From Devosia naphthalenivorans (GTDB lineage Bacteria > Pseudomonadota > Alphaproteobacteria > Rhizobiales > Devosiaceae): a stretch of 64,000 nt of DNA. Below the pieces are notes generated by a model that was not told the origin of the DNA, made no database searches, and saw only the letters and a list, made by a program, of their open reading frames with translations. The DNA is taken from NCBI RefSeq assembly GCF_003056355.1, contig NZ_PYVW01000015.1, forward strand, positions 62,001 to 126,000, read 5' to 3'. Shown here one piece after another: positions 34,588 through 44,049 of this stretch. Within the stretch, counting starts at the first letter, position 1; each line of letters begins with the position of its first letter. The translations under genes were made by a program, and so were the position numbers.

Positions 34588-35376
34588 TTAGCGGAGCCAG
34601 CCGAGGCGGCTTTCTACGCGGCGGGCGCTGGTGCGGACCAGGGCGATGAGATCGGGATCTTTTTGCTGCACTTTGTGCTCGGGCACCACGATCGACATGG
34701 TGGCGTGGCAATGACCGGCGCGATCCAGCACCGGGGCGGCGATGCAGGCCACGGCGTAGTCGGACTCTCCTGCCTGGATGGAAAGCCCTTGCGCCAGCGC
34801 CTCGTGGGCGTTGTCCGCCAGGACCTGCGGATCGGTTTCCGCGCGGCCCGTCGGGGATACGCGTGCCGAACGCGCAAAGATTTCGAGCAGTTCGGCATGT
34901 GGCAGGTGGCCCACCAATAGTCTTCCCGATGCGGTCCAGTTGAGCGGGCTGCGAGAGCCCACGCGCGAGCTGACATTAAACTGGCCCGTGCCGTCTTCCA
35001 TGGCCAGCACCACCATCATGTCCTGGTCGCGACCGCAGATCTGCACGGTCTCACCCGACTGCCGGGCGAGTTCGTGCATTTCCTGGGTTGCGGCACTGAG
35101 CAGATCAAGACTGCGCGCATAACTCAGGCCGTAGTGATAGAGCCGCGGCCCGAACCAGATCAGGCCGTTGCTATCCCGGTCGAGCAGGTCCTTTTCGACA
35201 AGGTCATCGATGATGGCGTAGATGGTAGAGAGGGGCGCACCCACCGCACGGGCGATCTCGTAGGCAGTCGCGGACTGCTCGAGCTGCTGCAGATAGTCGA
35301 AAATCTGCAGCGCCCGATCAATGCCACTGGTGCGTGTCCGACGGACCGGCTCCGTTGGGCTGAGGATATTGCTCAC
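34588..35376 (-). CDS. IclR family transcriptional regulator of the Dpp/deacetylase operon
   Basis: A 262-residue regulator. The N-terminal winged helix-turn-helix spans about 14-80 (SATAYEIARAVGAPLSTIYAIIDDLVEKDLL). The C-terminal effector domain contains SPLNWTASGRLLVGHL and YAVACIAAPVLDRAGHCHATMSIV, usual for IclR proteins. It is the last gene of a nine-gene minus-strand unit running from 43.8 kb, so it probably controls that operon and itself, with a metabolite of the pathway as ligand. Its operator was not identified. Confidence 0.88.
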   Translation of the reverse strand: MSNILSPTEPVRRTRTSGIDRALQIFDYLQQLEQSATAYEIARAVGAPLSTIYAIIDDLVEKDLLDRDSNGLIWFGPRLYHYGLSYARSLDLLSAATQEMHELARQSGETVQICGRDQDMMVVLAMEDGTGQFNVSSRVGSRSPLNWTASGRLLVGHLPHAELLEIFARSARVSPTGRAETDPQVLADNAHEALAQGLSIQAGESDYAVACIAAPVLDRAGHCHATMSIVVPEHKVQQKDPDLIALVRTSARRVESRLGWLR

Positions 35377-35421
35377 TATTCCGCCTGATTTATCAACCGC
35401 AGTATCGTCCCCTCTAAGCCT

Positions 35422-36618
35422 TCAGTCGAGCCACTTCAATATGGCGGCTTCCTGGGCGAGCCATCGTTCGTTCAGCGGCGTGAAGATCACCTCGTTGGAA
35501 CGCTGGGCGCGCTCCAGTTCCTCGAGCAGGCGTTCGGCGACGATGCTTTCCTCATCGGGGTGCAGATTGCAGGGATCGAGAAAGAAATGGCCGTGTTCGG
35601 CTTCGTGGTCGCGCACGATGACGGGCCGATCGCCGCGTGCCAGAGCGCTAGCAAGGTCCCAGGCGGTGATCCGTGCAAGCTCGGGGTCAATGGCGACCTT
35701 GAGCCGATCCAGCGGGTTGTCGGTGGGGTCCGGCACAATAGTGGCCGTCACGCCGGTTCTACCGGTCAGGGTTTCCAGCCAGAGGTCCAGGGCTTTTTGC
35801 TCGCGCGCGCGGATGCCGTCATGGTCGCGGACTTTCCACGCTTCCAGCGCAGCAATGACGCCCGCGATGCCCTCCTTGCCGATCTTCATGCCGCGACCGA
35901 TACCGCGGTTCTGCAGATAGATGTTGCGGACGAATTCCTTTTCGCCAGCACAGATGCCGGAGGTGGGGCCGCCCAGAAATTTGTGGCCCGAGTACAGGAC
36001 AACATCTGCCCCATCGAGCAGGAACTTGCGTAGATCGTATTCGGACGCGGCATCCACGATCACCTTGACGCCTCTGGCATGGCAGATTTCGGCGAAGGTC
36101 TTGAGCGGGATCTGGGCGTAGTCAACGACGTGGTGCGAAACCACGAAGACGGCGGCGACGGTCCGCTCGGTGATGGCGCCAGCAAGCTGGTAGGCGTAGG
36201 CGCTCGTGGCCTGTCCCACCGGCACCACCTTGCCCCCGGCTATCCGGATGGCCTGCTCCACCGGCGCGCCATAGCTGACCATGTGGCCGGTCTGGATCAG
36301 GACTTCATTCTTCAACTCGCCCGTATCGGGCAGCTGTTCGATGGCCCACAGATTGTTGCCGGTTATCGCTGCGGCAACGGCAAGGCTGATGGCTGCCGAG
36401 CAGGACGCAGTGACGAAGCCGGCTTCGGCGCCGGTCAGATCGACGATGGTTTCGCTCGCGCGGCGATGCAACTCGCCCATTTCCACGAACTGGCTGAGCA
36501 CGCGCGTGACGGCATCCACCGCCTCGGGAACTACGATCGAAGCCCCCAGCGAAGTCATGGTCCCGGAAACGTTGATGACCGGCCGAAGACCCAACTGGGC
36601 GCGAATATCCTGTGTCAT
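35422..36618 (-). CDS. PLP-dependent SelA/DgaE-like lyase
   Basis: A 398-residue fold-type I PLP enzyme of the selenocysteine synthase-like group, which includes D-glucosaminate-6-phosphate ammonia-lyase DgaE. The N terminus LGLRPVINVSGTMTSLGASIV is typical. The cofactor Asp lies in KVIVDAASEYD, and the Schiff-base Lys is in VVLYSGHKFLGGPTSG. It sits just upstream of the iclR gene and downstream of ridA and a deacetylase, a set that also occurs around Atu3266-type deacetylases. Ammonia elimination from a deacylated amino compound is the best guess. Confidence 0.8.
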   Translation of the reverse strand: MTQDIRAQLGLRPVINVSGTMTSLGASIVVPEAVDAVTRVLSQFVEMGELHRRASETIVDLTGAEAGFVTASCSAAISLAVAAAITGNNLWAIEQLPDTGELKNEVLIQTGHMVSYGAPVEQAIRIAGGKVVPVGQATSAYAYQLAGAITERTVAAVFVVSHHVVDYAQIPLKTFAEICHARGVKVIVDAASEYDLRKFLLDGADVVLYSGHKFLGGPTSGICAGEKEFVRNIYLQNRGIGRGMKIGKEGIAGVIAALEAWKVRDHDGIRAREQKALDLWLETLTGRTGVTATIVPDPTDNPLDRLKVAIDPELARITAWDLASALARGDRPVIVRDHEAEHGHFFLDPCNLHPDEESIVAERLLEELERAQRSNEVIFTPLNERWLAQEAAILKWLD

Positions 36619-36657
36619 GCGATCACTCTCGATTACTTGTGATTGGAATAGACTGGC

Positions 36658-37149
36658 TCAGTCGAAGGCGACTATGGCTTCGATCTCGACGGTGATCTGG
36701 TTCGGCAACGATCCGAAACCGACGGCAGAGCGGGCATGCATGCCGTGTTCACCGAAAACCTCGACCATCAGGTCGGAGCAGCCGTTGATAACTGCGGGAT
36801 GATCCTCGAAATCGGCTGCGGCATTGACCATTCCGAGCAGCTTGACCACGCGGCGCACTCGCCGCAGATCGCCCAGTGCCGCCTGCATGACAGCGATCAA
36901 ATTGATACCGGTGAGGCGCGCATGGCCGTAGGCTGCATCTACCGAGACCTCGGCCCCGACCTTGCCCGTGTGCAGCGTTCCGTTGGCCTCGGTGGGCCCC
37001 TGCCCCGACAGGAACAGCAGTTTGCCCTCGGTCACATGGGTGACGAAATTGGCGATCGGCGACGGGGCTTCGGGCAGGACAATGCCCAAAGCCGACAACC
37101 GGTCGTAAGGGGTCGCATCCGGCCGCTTGGCAAGCTCGGAAATGCTCAT
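36658..37149 (-). CDS. RidA family enamine/imine deaminase
   Basis: A 163-residue YjgF/YER057c/UK114-type protein, slightly longer than RidA itself. The key Arg is in MHARSAVGFGSLPNQITVEIEAIVAFD, followed by the conserved Glu, and FLSGQGPTEANG is the family's first core strand. Such proteins hydrolyse reactive enamines and imines released by PLP enzymes. It lies directly before the PLP lyase gene, which fits that role. Start at ATG 37149; the frame to 37413 upstream overlaps the ATPase gene. Confidence 0.87.
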   Translation of the reverse strand: MSISELAKRPDATPYDRLSALGIVLPEAPSPIANFVTHVTEGKLLFLSGQGPTEANGTLHTGKVGAEVSVDAAYGHARLTGINLIAVMQAALGDLRRVRRVVKLLGMVNAAADFEDHPAVINGCSDLMVEVFGEHGMHARSAVGFGSLPNQITVEIEAIVAFD

Positions 37150-37162
37150 AGATAGAACTCCA

Positions 37163-38140
37163 CTAGAACGAAAGTTCGCCGTGACGGATGCAGGCGACGT
37201 GATGGTTGCCGCCAATATGCTCGACTGGCGGAATGACCTGGGCACAGGCCTCGATGGCCATGGGACAGCGGGTGCGGAAGACGCAGCCCGAGGGTGGGTT
37301 GATCGGCGAGGGAATGTCGCCCTGCAGCGGCACATGCTGGCGCTTGCGCGTCGGGTCCGGCACGGGTGCGGTGGCGAGCAAGGCCCTGGTGTAGGGATGG
37401 CGCGGCTGGGCATAGACCTGGCGCGAGGGGCCCCGCTCCATCACCCGGCCGAGATACATCACCACCACTTCGTCGCAGAGATATTCGACGACGCTGAGAT
37501 CGTGGGCGATGAACAGCATTGTCAGCCCCAGCTGCTGCTGCAATTCGCCCAACAGGTTCAGCACCTGGGCCTGGACCGAGACGTCCAGCGCCGAGACCGG
37601 CTCGTCCGCGACGATGAAATCGGGCTCCACCGCCAAGGCACGGGCGATGCCGACGCGCTGGCGCTGGCCGCCGGAGAATTCGTGTGGAAAGCGGCGCGCA
37701 TAATCGGGTGACAGGCCCACCAGTGTTAGCAGTTCGCTAACGCGTTCGCGCCGTTTGGCACCACGTGGGTAGCCGCGCGCGTCGAGAGCCTCGCCGATGA
37801 TGGCATCGATCCGTAGGCGCGGATTGAGGCTCGAATAGGGGTCCTGGAAGACGATCTGCAGGCGCTTGCGCCACTGCTTCATCTCGCGCGGCTTCAGCGC
37901 AAAAATGTCGGTGCCATCAAAGATCGCCTGGCCGGCACTGGGCTCCACCAGCCGCAAGATCGAGCGGCCTGCGGTGGTCTTGCCTGAGCCGCTTTCGCCC
38001 ACAAGACCAACGGTGGTGCCACGCCTTATGTCAAAGCTCACATCTTCGACGGCGTGCACGACCTGGCCGTTACGACCGGCGAAGTGCTTGGTCAGGCCGC
38101 GCAGGCTCAGGAGCGGTGTTGTGTCCACTGGCTGGGTCAT
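37163..38140 (-). CDS. Oligopeptide/dipeptide-type ABC ATPase, OppF/DppF class
   Basis: A 325-residue ATPase with Walker A ([15 protein letters not shown]), signature FSGGQRQRVGIARAL and Walker B (FIVADEPVSALD). The C-terminal oligopeptide extension carries Cys residues (GCVFRTRCPMAIEACAQ), the mark of Opp/Dpp ATPases. It overlaps the OppD-class gene by four bases. The two ATPases, two permeases and binding protein make a complete importer. Confidence 0.92.
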   Translation of the reverse strand: MTQPVDTTPLLSLRGLTKHFAGRNGQVVHAVEDVSFDIRRGTTVGLVGESGSGKTTAGRSILRLVEPSAGQAIFDGTDIFALKPREMKQWRKRLQIVFQDPYSSLNPRLRIDAIIGEALDARGYPRGAKRRERVSELLTLVGLSPDYARRFPHEFSGGQRQRVGIARALAVEPDFIVADEPVSALDVSVQAQVLNLLGELQQQLGLTMLFIAHDLSVVEYLCDEVVVMYLGRVMERGPSRQVYAQPRHPYTRALLATAPVPDPTRKRQHVPLQGDIPSPINPPSGCVFRTRCPMAIEACAQVIPPVEHIGGNHHVACIRHGELSF

Positions 38141-39156
38141 AGCTCATGGGTCCTGATGCATCGCGAAAAGGTCTCTGGCCCGGCCGGGATCAAGGGCGGC
38201 AGCGCCGCCCGGCACTCCGGGATTGCCATCGGACAGCGGGGCTCGAAGGCGCAGCCCGGCGGCAGATTGGTGATCGGGGGGACGGAACCGGGAATGGAAT
38301 AAAGCGCACGGCGCTCGCCATCCGTACCGAGATCGCGGGTCGCATCGGGCGTGCACGCGAGCAGCCCCTTGGTATAGGGGTGTTTCTGGTGAGCGAAGAG
38401 CGAGTTGACCGGCGCCTGTTCGACCACGCGCCCGCCATACATCACCACGACGTCATGCGCGACCTCGGCCACCACACCCAGATTGTGGGTGATGAACAGG
38501 ATGGACATGCCGAACTGGGCCTGCAGACGCTGCAGCAAATCGAGGATTTGCGCCTGGATGGTGACGTCGAGGGCCGTTGTCGGCTCGTCAGCAATCAGCA
38601 GCGAGGGATTGCAGCTCAGCGCCATGGCGATCATCACGCGTTGGCGCATGCCACCCGACATCTGGTGGGGGTAATCATCCAGCCGCCGCGCCGCGTCGGG
38701 AATCTCGACATGCTTGAGCATTTCGAGCGCCTTGGCGCGGGCTTCGCCACGGCCGATGCGGCTGTGAAGCGAAATCATCTCGCCGATCTGGTCGCCCACC
38801 GTATAAAGCGGATTGAGCGAGGTCATCGGCTCCTGGAAGATCATCGCGATTTCGCTGCCGCGCATGCTCCGAAATTGCTTGGGTTTGAAGCGTGCAAGAT
38901 CGTGAACTTGCTCGCTGCGGTCCCGAAACAGGATTTCGCCACCCTCTATGCGTCCCGGCTTGGCCAGCAATCCCATGATCGAAAGCGAGGTGACCGATTT
39001 TCCGGACCCCGATTCCCCAACCACGGCGAGAGTCTTGCCCCGCTTGAGATCGAAGGTGACCCCGTCCACGGCCTTGGCCGTAGCGCGCTTGCTCACAAAC
39101 CAGGTTTGCAGGTCCCGTACCGACAGGATGGCGTCTGCTGCCAATTCTCCCGTCAT
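38137..39156 (-). CDS. Oligopeptide/dipeptide-type ABC ATPase, OppD/DppD class
   Basis: A 339-residue ATPase with Walker A ([15 protein letters not shown]), signature [15 protein letters not shown], Walker B ([12 protein letters not shown]) and the C-terminal Cys-containing motif ([16 protein letters not shown]). ATG 39156 overlaps the deacetylase stop as ATGA, which I prefer to the ATG eight codons upstream. It pairs with the OppF-class subunit as a heterodimer. Confidence 0.92.
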   Translation of the reverse strand: MTGELAADAILSVRDLQTWFVSKRATAKAVDGVTFDLKRGKTLAVVGESGSGKSVTSLSIMGLLAKPGRIEGGEILFRDRSEQVHDLARFKPKQFRSMRGSEIAMIFQEPMTSLNPLYTVGDQIGEMISLHSRIGRGEARAKALEMLKHVEIPDAARRLDDYPHQMSGGMRQRVMIAMALSCNPSLLIADEPTTALDVTIQAQILDLLQRLQAQFGMSILFITHNLGVVAEVAHDVVVMYGGRVVEQAPVNSLFAHQKHPYTKGLLACTPDATRDLGTDGERRALYSIPGSVPPITNLPPGCAFEPRCPMAIPECRAALPPLIPAGPETFSRCIRTHEL

Positions 39157-40373
39157 GCAGTCCACCCGCAGCTTGGGCATTTGTGGCCAGGGTCGCCAGC
39201 CGCTATCGGCTGGTGTCGATGAGCCGTGACAGCCTCGGCACCAAGGATGGCGTAGCGCGGCTCGAAAGCCCGATGCAAGGTGCTTGTGGCGCCCTGGCTA
39301 TCGGTCACAACCAAGTCGCCATCCACCAGATCAAACAGAGTGAACTCGGCCGGCTTGCCCTTGGTCAGGAGGTTTTCGGCCGGCTTGTTGATGGCGCGCT
39401 TGGGTGCGGTGGAAGACGCGATGATCACATCCTCCATGCTCATGCCCAGCGAGAGCAGCTTGCTCATGGTCGTTGCCAGATCCCACACCGCCGTGTCGAG
39501 CGACCGATTGTGCAGGTCGGTGGAAATGGTGTTCGGGAGCAGGCCCCGCTCGAGCGCCGCCCTGCCCACGTCGAAGGAGAACGACGCGCCGCCATGGCCG
39601 ACATCGAGAATGATGCCACGCTTGGCCGCGTCTTCAGCGAGCCGGTACAGATCGTCATCCTCGATGATCGAACCGCCCTGCTTGCCGTTGAAACAATGGG
39701 TAACGATGTCGCCTTCGGTCAAAAGACCCAGCACATCGTCATAGAGGGGCGGCGGCTCACCGACATGAACCATCACTGGCAGATCGAGAACGCGGCTGAG
39801 CTTCTTGGCGAGCTTGAGCGGCACCAAATCCCAGCCGCCCGAAATCACGGCGCTGGCGCGCACCTTGAGGCCGACGATGACATCACGGTTTTCCTTGATC
39901 ACCGCAATGGTGCGGTCGAGGTCGATCGACCGCATGTCCTGCAGTTCGGTTACGCGGTTGCAGGCGACCAGACCGATCGAGCCAAGGTTGAGGAAGGCGT
40001 AGATGTTTTCGCGCGCCGGCTCGATGATGAATTCGCGCAGGCCATGGAAATTGGCTTCACCGGCGGAGCCCGCATCAACGATGGTGGTGACACCGCGCGC
40101 GGCGCCGCCCTGCTCCGGCCGGATCGAAATATCGGTTCCGCCATACCAGACATGGGCGTGCAGATCGGTCCAGCCGGGGGAGATGAAGGCGCCGTTAGCT
40201 TCGACCGTTTTGGCGTTGTCGGCTGTGACGCTAGGGCCAACATCGAGGATGGCCCCATCGGCGGCAATCAGCACATCAAGCACCGGCGGCAGGTCGGGCT
40301 GGGCAAAGCCCACAGGCTTCGCGCCCTTGATCAAAAGGTTCTGCGATTGCGGTTTGAAACGATTATCGAACAT
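39153..40373 (-). CDS. Atu3266-like amidohydrolase/deacetylase
   Basis: A 406-residue metal-dependent hydrolase of the amidohydrolase superfamily. The metal motif is PGWTDLHAHVWYGG (HxH), the bridging residue is probably the Lys in VIVGLKVRAS, followed by His in VMVHVGEP and VTHCFNGKQ, and the catalytic Asp in TISTDLHNRS. This layout matches the Atu3266/EF0837 group. Atu3266 hydrolyses acetyl-R-mandelate and N-acetyl-D-amino acids, so a deacylase of an N-acyl amino compound is likely. Its ATG overlaps the DppC-type stop by one base; the longer frame to 40532 lies inside that gene. Confidence 0.87.
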   Translation of the reverse strand: MFDNRFKPQSQNLLIKGAKPVGFAQPDLPPVLDVLIAADGAILDVGPSVTADNAKTVEANGAFISPGWTDLHAHVWYGGTDISIRPEQGGAARGVTTIVDAGSAGEANFHGLREFIIEPARENIYAFLNLGSIGLVACNRVTELQDMRSIDLDRTIAVIKENRDVIVGLKVRASAVISGGWDLVPLKLAKKLSRVLDLPVMVHVGEPPPLYDDVLGLLTEGDIVTHCFNGKQGGSIIEDDDLYRLAEDAAKRGIILDVGHGGASFSFDVGRAALERGLLPNTISTDLHNRSLDTAVWDLATTMSKLLSLGMSMEDVIIASSTAPKRAINKPAENLLTKGKPAEFTLFDLVDGDLVVTDSQGATSTLHRAFEPRYAILGAEAVTAHRHQPIAAGDPGHKCPSCGWTA

Positions 40374-41236
40374 CAGACATCCTTGGCGAGGCGCGGATCG
40401 AGGAAATCGCGCAGGCCGTCGCCCACGAGTTGCAGTGAAAGTACGGTGATGATGATGGCCCCGCCCGGGAACCACATGATCCAGGGAGCCTGATCCAGAT
40501 ATTGGCGGCCCACCGAGATCATCGTGCCCCAAGTCGGGATATCGGGCGAAATGCCGACGCCCAGGAATGACAGCCCCGCCTCGGCCAGAATGGCGTTGGC
40601 AAAAATGAACGTGGCCTGCACCAGCAAGGGCGACGTAACGTTGCGCAGCACGTGGCGAACCAATGTGACGTGGGTCGGCACGCCAAGGGCGCGAGCGGCC
40701 TCCACATAAGGGAGTTCGCGGATCACCAGGGTCGAGGCGCGCACCACGCGAGCCAGCCGCGGCGCATAAACCACGCCAAGCGCAATGACCACATTGGTAG
40801 CCGAAGCGCCGAGCGCAGCCACCAGCGCGATTGCGAGGAGGATATCGGGAAAGGCCATCATGGCATCGATCAGGCGGGACACGGGCGTGTCCAGCCGGCG
40901 GAAGAAGCCGGCCATCAGCCCCAGAAACACCCCGATGATCGAGGAAAATATCACCACGGCAAAGCCCACGGTGATCGACGTGCGGCCCGAATAGAGCACG
41001 CGGGTCAAGACGTCCCGGCCTAGATCATCGGTGCCGAAAAGATGCTGCCAGCTTGGCCCCTGCAGGCGGTCACGCACCGCCAGCTGCGCCGGGTCATATG
41101 GGGAAATAAGCGGCGCCAGCAAGGCAAGCACGATCATGGCGACGATGACCAGCAACCCGATCAAGGCGGTCGGACGGCTCGCTATTTTCATCAATAGATT
41201 GGGTTCGCGAAACCCGCTTTGTGCAATTGCGGCCAT
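40373..41236 (-). CDS. Dipeptide-type ABC permease, DppC class
   Basis: A 287-residue permease with an N-terminal helix (ALIGLLVIVAMIVLALLAPLISPYDP), the family's GTDDLGRDVLTRVLYSGRTS segment and the EAA loop (EAARALGVPTHVTLVRHVLRNVTSPLLV). The late GLSFLGVGISPDIPTWGTMI is typical for DppC/OppC. It shares the base at 41236 with the DppB-class gene and is followed by the deacetylase gene. Confidence 0.92.
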   Translation of the reverse strand: MAAIAQSGFREPNLLMKIASRPTALIGLLVIVAMIVLALLAPLISPYDPAQLAVRDRLQGPSWQHLFGTDDLGRDVLTRVLYSGRTSITVGFAVVIFSSIIGVFLGLMAGFFRRLDTPVSRLIDAMMAFPDILLAIALVAALGASATNVVIALGVVYAPRLARVVRASTLVIRELPYVEAARALGVPTHVTLVRHVLRNVTSPLLVQATFIFANAILAEAGLSFLGVGISPDIPTWGTMISVGRQYLDQAPWIMWFPGGAIIITVLSLQLVGDGLRDFLDPRLAKDV

Positions 41237-42177
41237 CAGTAGCGCACCCGGGGGTCAACGACGAGGTAGAGCATGTCGATAATGAAATTGACGAGGACGT
41301 AGAGCCCGGCGACCACCAGCAACGCACCCTGAATCAGAGGATAATCGCGCCGCAGGACCGCGGAGACGATGAGGCTGCCGACGCCGGGCAAGCCAAACAC
41401 GGTCTCGGTGACGATGGCGCCTGAAACCAGCAGCGCTGCAGTCAGCCCGATTACCGTCAAGATGGGGATCAGCGCGTTCTTTAGCGCGTGCTTGACCACG
41501 ACGCGCCACTCACTCATTCCCTTGGAGCGCGCGGTACGAACATAGTCGTCGTTGAGGACGTCGAGCATCGATGCGCGCGTGAAGCGGGTAATCAGGGCCG
41601 AGCTGATCAACCCAAGGGTGACAGCCGGCAGCACGAGATGGTGCATTCGCTCGCCGAAGCTCGCGCCAGGCCCGCCATAGCCGGAGGTGTCGAACCATCC
41701 AAGCTGCACGGCGAAAACCTGCATGAAGATGAGCCCCAACCAGAAGCTGGGGATGGAGGCCGCAAACATGGCAAGTGCAGTTGCAGCCTGATCGAACACC
41801 GAGCCGCGCCAGTAGGCTGACAATACGCCGACCGGCAATGCGATCAGCGTGGCGATGGCGAGTGAAAAGATGGTGAGGAAAAACGTCGGTTCCGCGCGCT
41901 GCATCAGCGCTGAAGTGACCGGCATGTTGAGAAAAATCGACTGCCCGAAATCGCCGCGTAGCACGCCGCCGACATAGCTGACAAACTGCTCCGGAATGGA
42001 GGCGTCGAGGCCAAGGCGCTGGCGCAGGCTGGCAATGTCGGCGGCCGTCGCGTCGGGTCCCAGCATGACCGCAGCGGGATCACCAGGCGTGACGCGCACG
42101 ATAACGAACACGATGGTTACCACCAGTGCCATTACGACCAGCATGCCGAAGATACGGTTGAGTGCGGAGCGGATCAT
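41236..42177 (-). CDS. Dipeptide-type ABC permease, DppB class
   Basis: A 313-residue permease with the characteristic start RIFGMLVVMALVVTIVFVIVRVTPGDPA and the EAA loop (RTARSKGMSEWRVVVKHALKNALIPI), ending in a helix and YLVVDPRVRY. I use ATG 42177, which gives the usual family length; the frame runs on to 42246 through a stretch without membrane character. It follows the binding-protein gene by 88 bases. Confidence 0.92.
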   Translation of the reverse strand: MIRSALNRIFGMLVVMALVVTIVFVIVRVTPGDPAAVMLGPDATAADIASLRQRLGLDASIPEQFVSYVGGVLRGDFGQSIFLNMPVTSALMQRAEPTFFLTIFSLAIATLIALPVGVLSAYWRGSVFDQAATALAMFAASIPSFWLGLIFMQVFAVQLGWFDTSGYGGPGASFGERMHHLVLPAVTLGLISSALITRFTRASMLDVLNDDYVRTARSKGMSEWRVVVKHALKNALIPILTVIGLTAALLVSGAIVTETVFGLPGVGSLIVSAVLRRDYPLIQGALLVVAGLYVLVNFIIDMLYLVVDPRVRY

Positions 42178-42265
42178 GATGCTCTGGAAATCCCCGTCGA
42201 AGCTTGTGGACAAACGGCCCGCCGCGACCTGAGACGCGACGGGCAAGGCAAGAGGACCATGAGGC

Positions 42266-43801
42266 CTATTCGGTCAGGTAGGCGTTCCAGAAGTAGGGCC
42301 ATGGAGCGGGCGTGACGCCTTCGAGGGCCGGATTCTGTGCAGCAAGGGCATTGAAGTTGCCGACCTTGTAGCCAGGCACTTCGTCATAGATGACCTTCTG
42401 CACGTCCACGAACAGCTCAGCGCGCTTGGCAGGATCAGTCTCGGCGTTGAACGCATCGAGCACCGCGTGCTTGGCATCGCTGACCCACCAGCCGGGCGAG
42501 GTGTCGGACATGATACCCATCAACGACGGCTCGGGGAGGAACGGGCTGTGGGTGATGTAGATGTCCCAAAGCGCCGAATCGGCACGGTTGGTGGTGAGCG
42601 TTGCCCATTCGACCACGTCGAGCTGCACCTTGAACCCGGCCGCTTCCAGATAAGCTTGGGCGACGAGAGCCATCTTGTAGTGGAACTCATACTGACGGCT
42701 GGTCAGGATGCGCAGCGGCTTGCTGCCATCGTAGCCGGCTTCGGCCAGCAAAGCCTTGGCGGTCTCGGTGTCGCCCAGGGGCTTGTAGGCTTCCGTTCCC
42801 ACGTCCGTATGCCAGACATAGCTTTCGGGATACCAGGCGCCGTCGACCGTGAAGAAATCTTCGGAGCCGAACGCAGCGAGCATCATATCCTCGGGGGCGA
42901 GCGCCGCCTGGATGGCCTTGCGGACCCGGATATCGGAGGCGACCCCTTCCTGGGTGTTCATCATGAAGACAGGCCAGCCGAACGGGGCAAGCACGACCGG
43001 CTCGGTAGCGCCATCGCTGATCTGCTGGAAGGATTCGACAGGCAGCTGGTCAACATAGTCGTACTGGCCGGCCATGGCGGCGCCGATACGAGTGTTGGGA
43101 TCGGGTACCGGCACGAAACGGATTTCGTCCAGATACTGGTTGCGGGCGCCGCCATAGCCGTCGATCTCGCCGCCCAGCGACTGATAGCCGTCGAAGCGAA
43201 CGAGCTGGATGTACTGATCCGGCACGCGCTCCTGCAGCTTGTACGGGCCGGTGCCGACAAAGCTTTCCAGCGGGTCCTGCGTCGTGTTGGCTGCCGGAAT
43301 GATGATCGCGGCGGCGTTGTTGAACGCCAACAGCGGCAGCAGCGGCGCATAGGGCTTGCTCAGCGTGATGGTGACCGTGGCGTCGTCGGTTGCGGTAATG
43401 TCGGTGATGACTTCAGCGGCCTGCTTGCCGCGCGTGGCGATCTTCATCCAGCGCTCAAGCGAAGCGACGACGTCGGCCGAGGTCATGACGCTGTCGTCAT
43501 GGAACTTGATGCCCGTGCGAAGCGGGATCGTGTAGATCAACCCGTCTTCGGAAATCGTCGGCATGTCGGCCGCAAGCAGCGGGGTCGTGCCCCACTTTGC
43601 ATCGAACGTGTAGAGCGTCTCGAACATGTGCTGCGTAACGATGCCGACCAGGTCGGCAGTCGAAGCCATCGGATCAAGCGTGGGCGGCTCGCCGATGGTC
43701 GCCACGTCCACGATACCGCCAGCGGTTTGGGCAAACGCCAACCCGTTCGCGGAACTCAGGGCAACCAGGCTGGTCGCCAATGCCAAAGCAAAATACTTCA
43801 T
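42266..43801 (-). CDS. Dipeptide-type ABC importer, substrate-binding protein (SBP_bac_5)
   Basis: A 511-residue periplasmic binding protein with a signal peptide (to about residue 25, GLAFAQ) and the SBP_bac_5 landmarks GEPPTLDPMASTADLVGIVTQHMFETL and VMTSADVVASLERWM. GAGGGGA precedes the ATG closely. It is the first gene of the nine-gene operon; its substrate presumably feeds the deacetylase and PLP lyase encoded downstream. An N-acylated amino acid or amino-sugar-like compound is inferred. Confidence 0.92.
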   Translation of the reverse strand: MKYFALALATSLVALSSANGLAFAQTAGGIVDVATIGEPPTLDPMASTADLVGIVTQHMFETLYTFDAKWGTTPLLAADMPTISEDGLIYTIPLRTGIKFHDDSVMTSADVVASLERWMKIATRGKQAAEVITDITATDDATVTITLSKPYAPLLPLLAFNNAAAIIIPAANTTQDPLESFVGTGPYKLQERVPDQYIQLVRFDGYQSLGGEIDGYGGARNQYLDEIRFVPVPDPNTRIGAAMAGQYDYVDQLPVESFQQISDGATEPVVLAPFGWPVFMMNTQEGVASDIRVRKAIQAALAPEDMMLAAFGSEDFFTVDGAWYPESYVWHTDVGTEAYKPLGDTETAKALLAEAGYDGSKPLRILTSRQYEFHYKMALVAQAYLEAAGFKVQLDVVEWATLTTNRADSALWDIYITHSPFLPEPSLMGIMSDTSPGWWVSDAKHAVLDAFNAETDPAKRAELFVDVQKVIYDEVPGYKVGNFNALAAQNPALEGVTPAPWPYFWNAYLTE

Positions 43802-44049
43802 TAAAATCCCCTCGCGCATCCATAATAACGGAATGTATGTTGTTCTTACGGATGGATGCTTTCACTTCGAAAGGGGATGGTCAAGTATTTTCGAGGAAGT
43901 GGCGGCAGCAACGTCGCACTGTGGGGCTCAGCAGACCTCATGATGAGCCTCTCGAACCAAGAGGACGAGCGAGTGGAAGTTCGATGGATTGAATTCGCCT
44001 ATCACAAGGATTGAGCGTATCTTGCAGGCGTCACAACCGGGAGGATGTC
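43802..44049. promoter_or_regulatory. Divergent promoter region: Dpp/deacetylase operon and rhodanese gene
   Basis: These 248 bases separate two divergent genes. GCATCCAT (43816-43823) recurs inverted as ATGGATGC (43852-43859) with an A+T-rich stretch between; this spans the likely leader of the nine-gene operon and might be bound by its IclR regulator. Nothing else stands out. Confidence 0.35.

Noticed and set aside
39183..40493. 436-codon open frame on the plus strand inside the deacetylase gene
   Set aside because: Antisense to a gene with clear metal motifs; composition typical of a shadow frame.
42467..43804. 445-codon open frame on the plus strand inside the dipeptide-type SBP gene
   Set aside because: Antisense to a gene with a signal peptide and SBP_bac_5 motifs; no recognisable protein features.
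43816..43859. Eight-base inverted repeat GCATCCAT/ATGGATGC as operator of the nine-gene operon
   Set aside because: Arms are short with 28 bases between them and no second copy was found, so it is kept only as a note on the promoter region.
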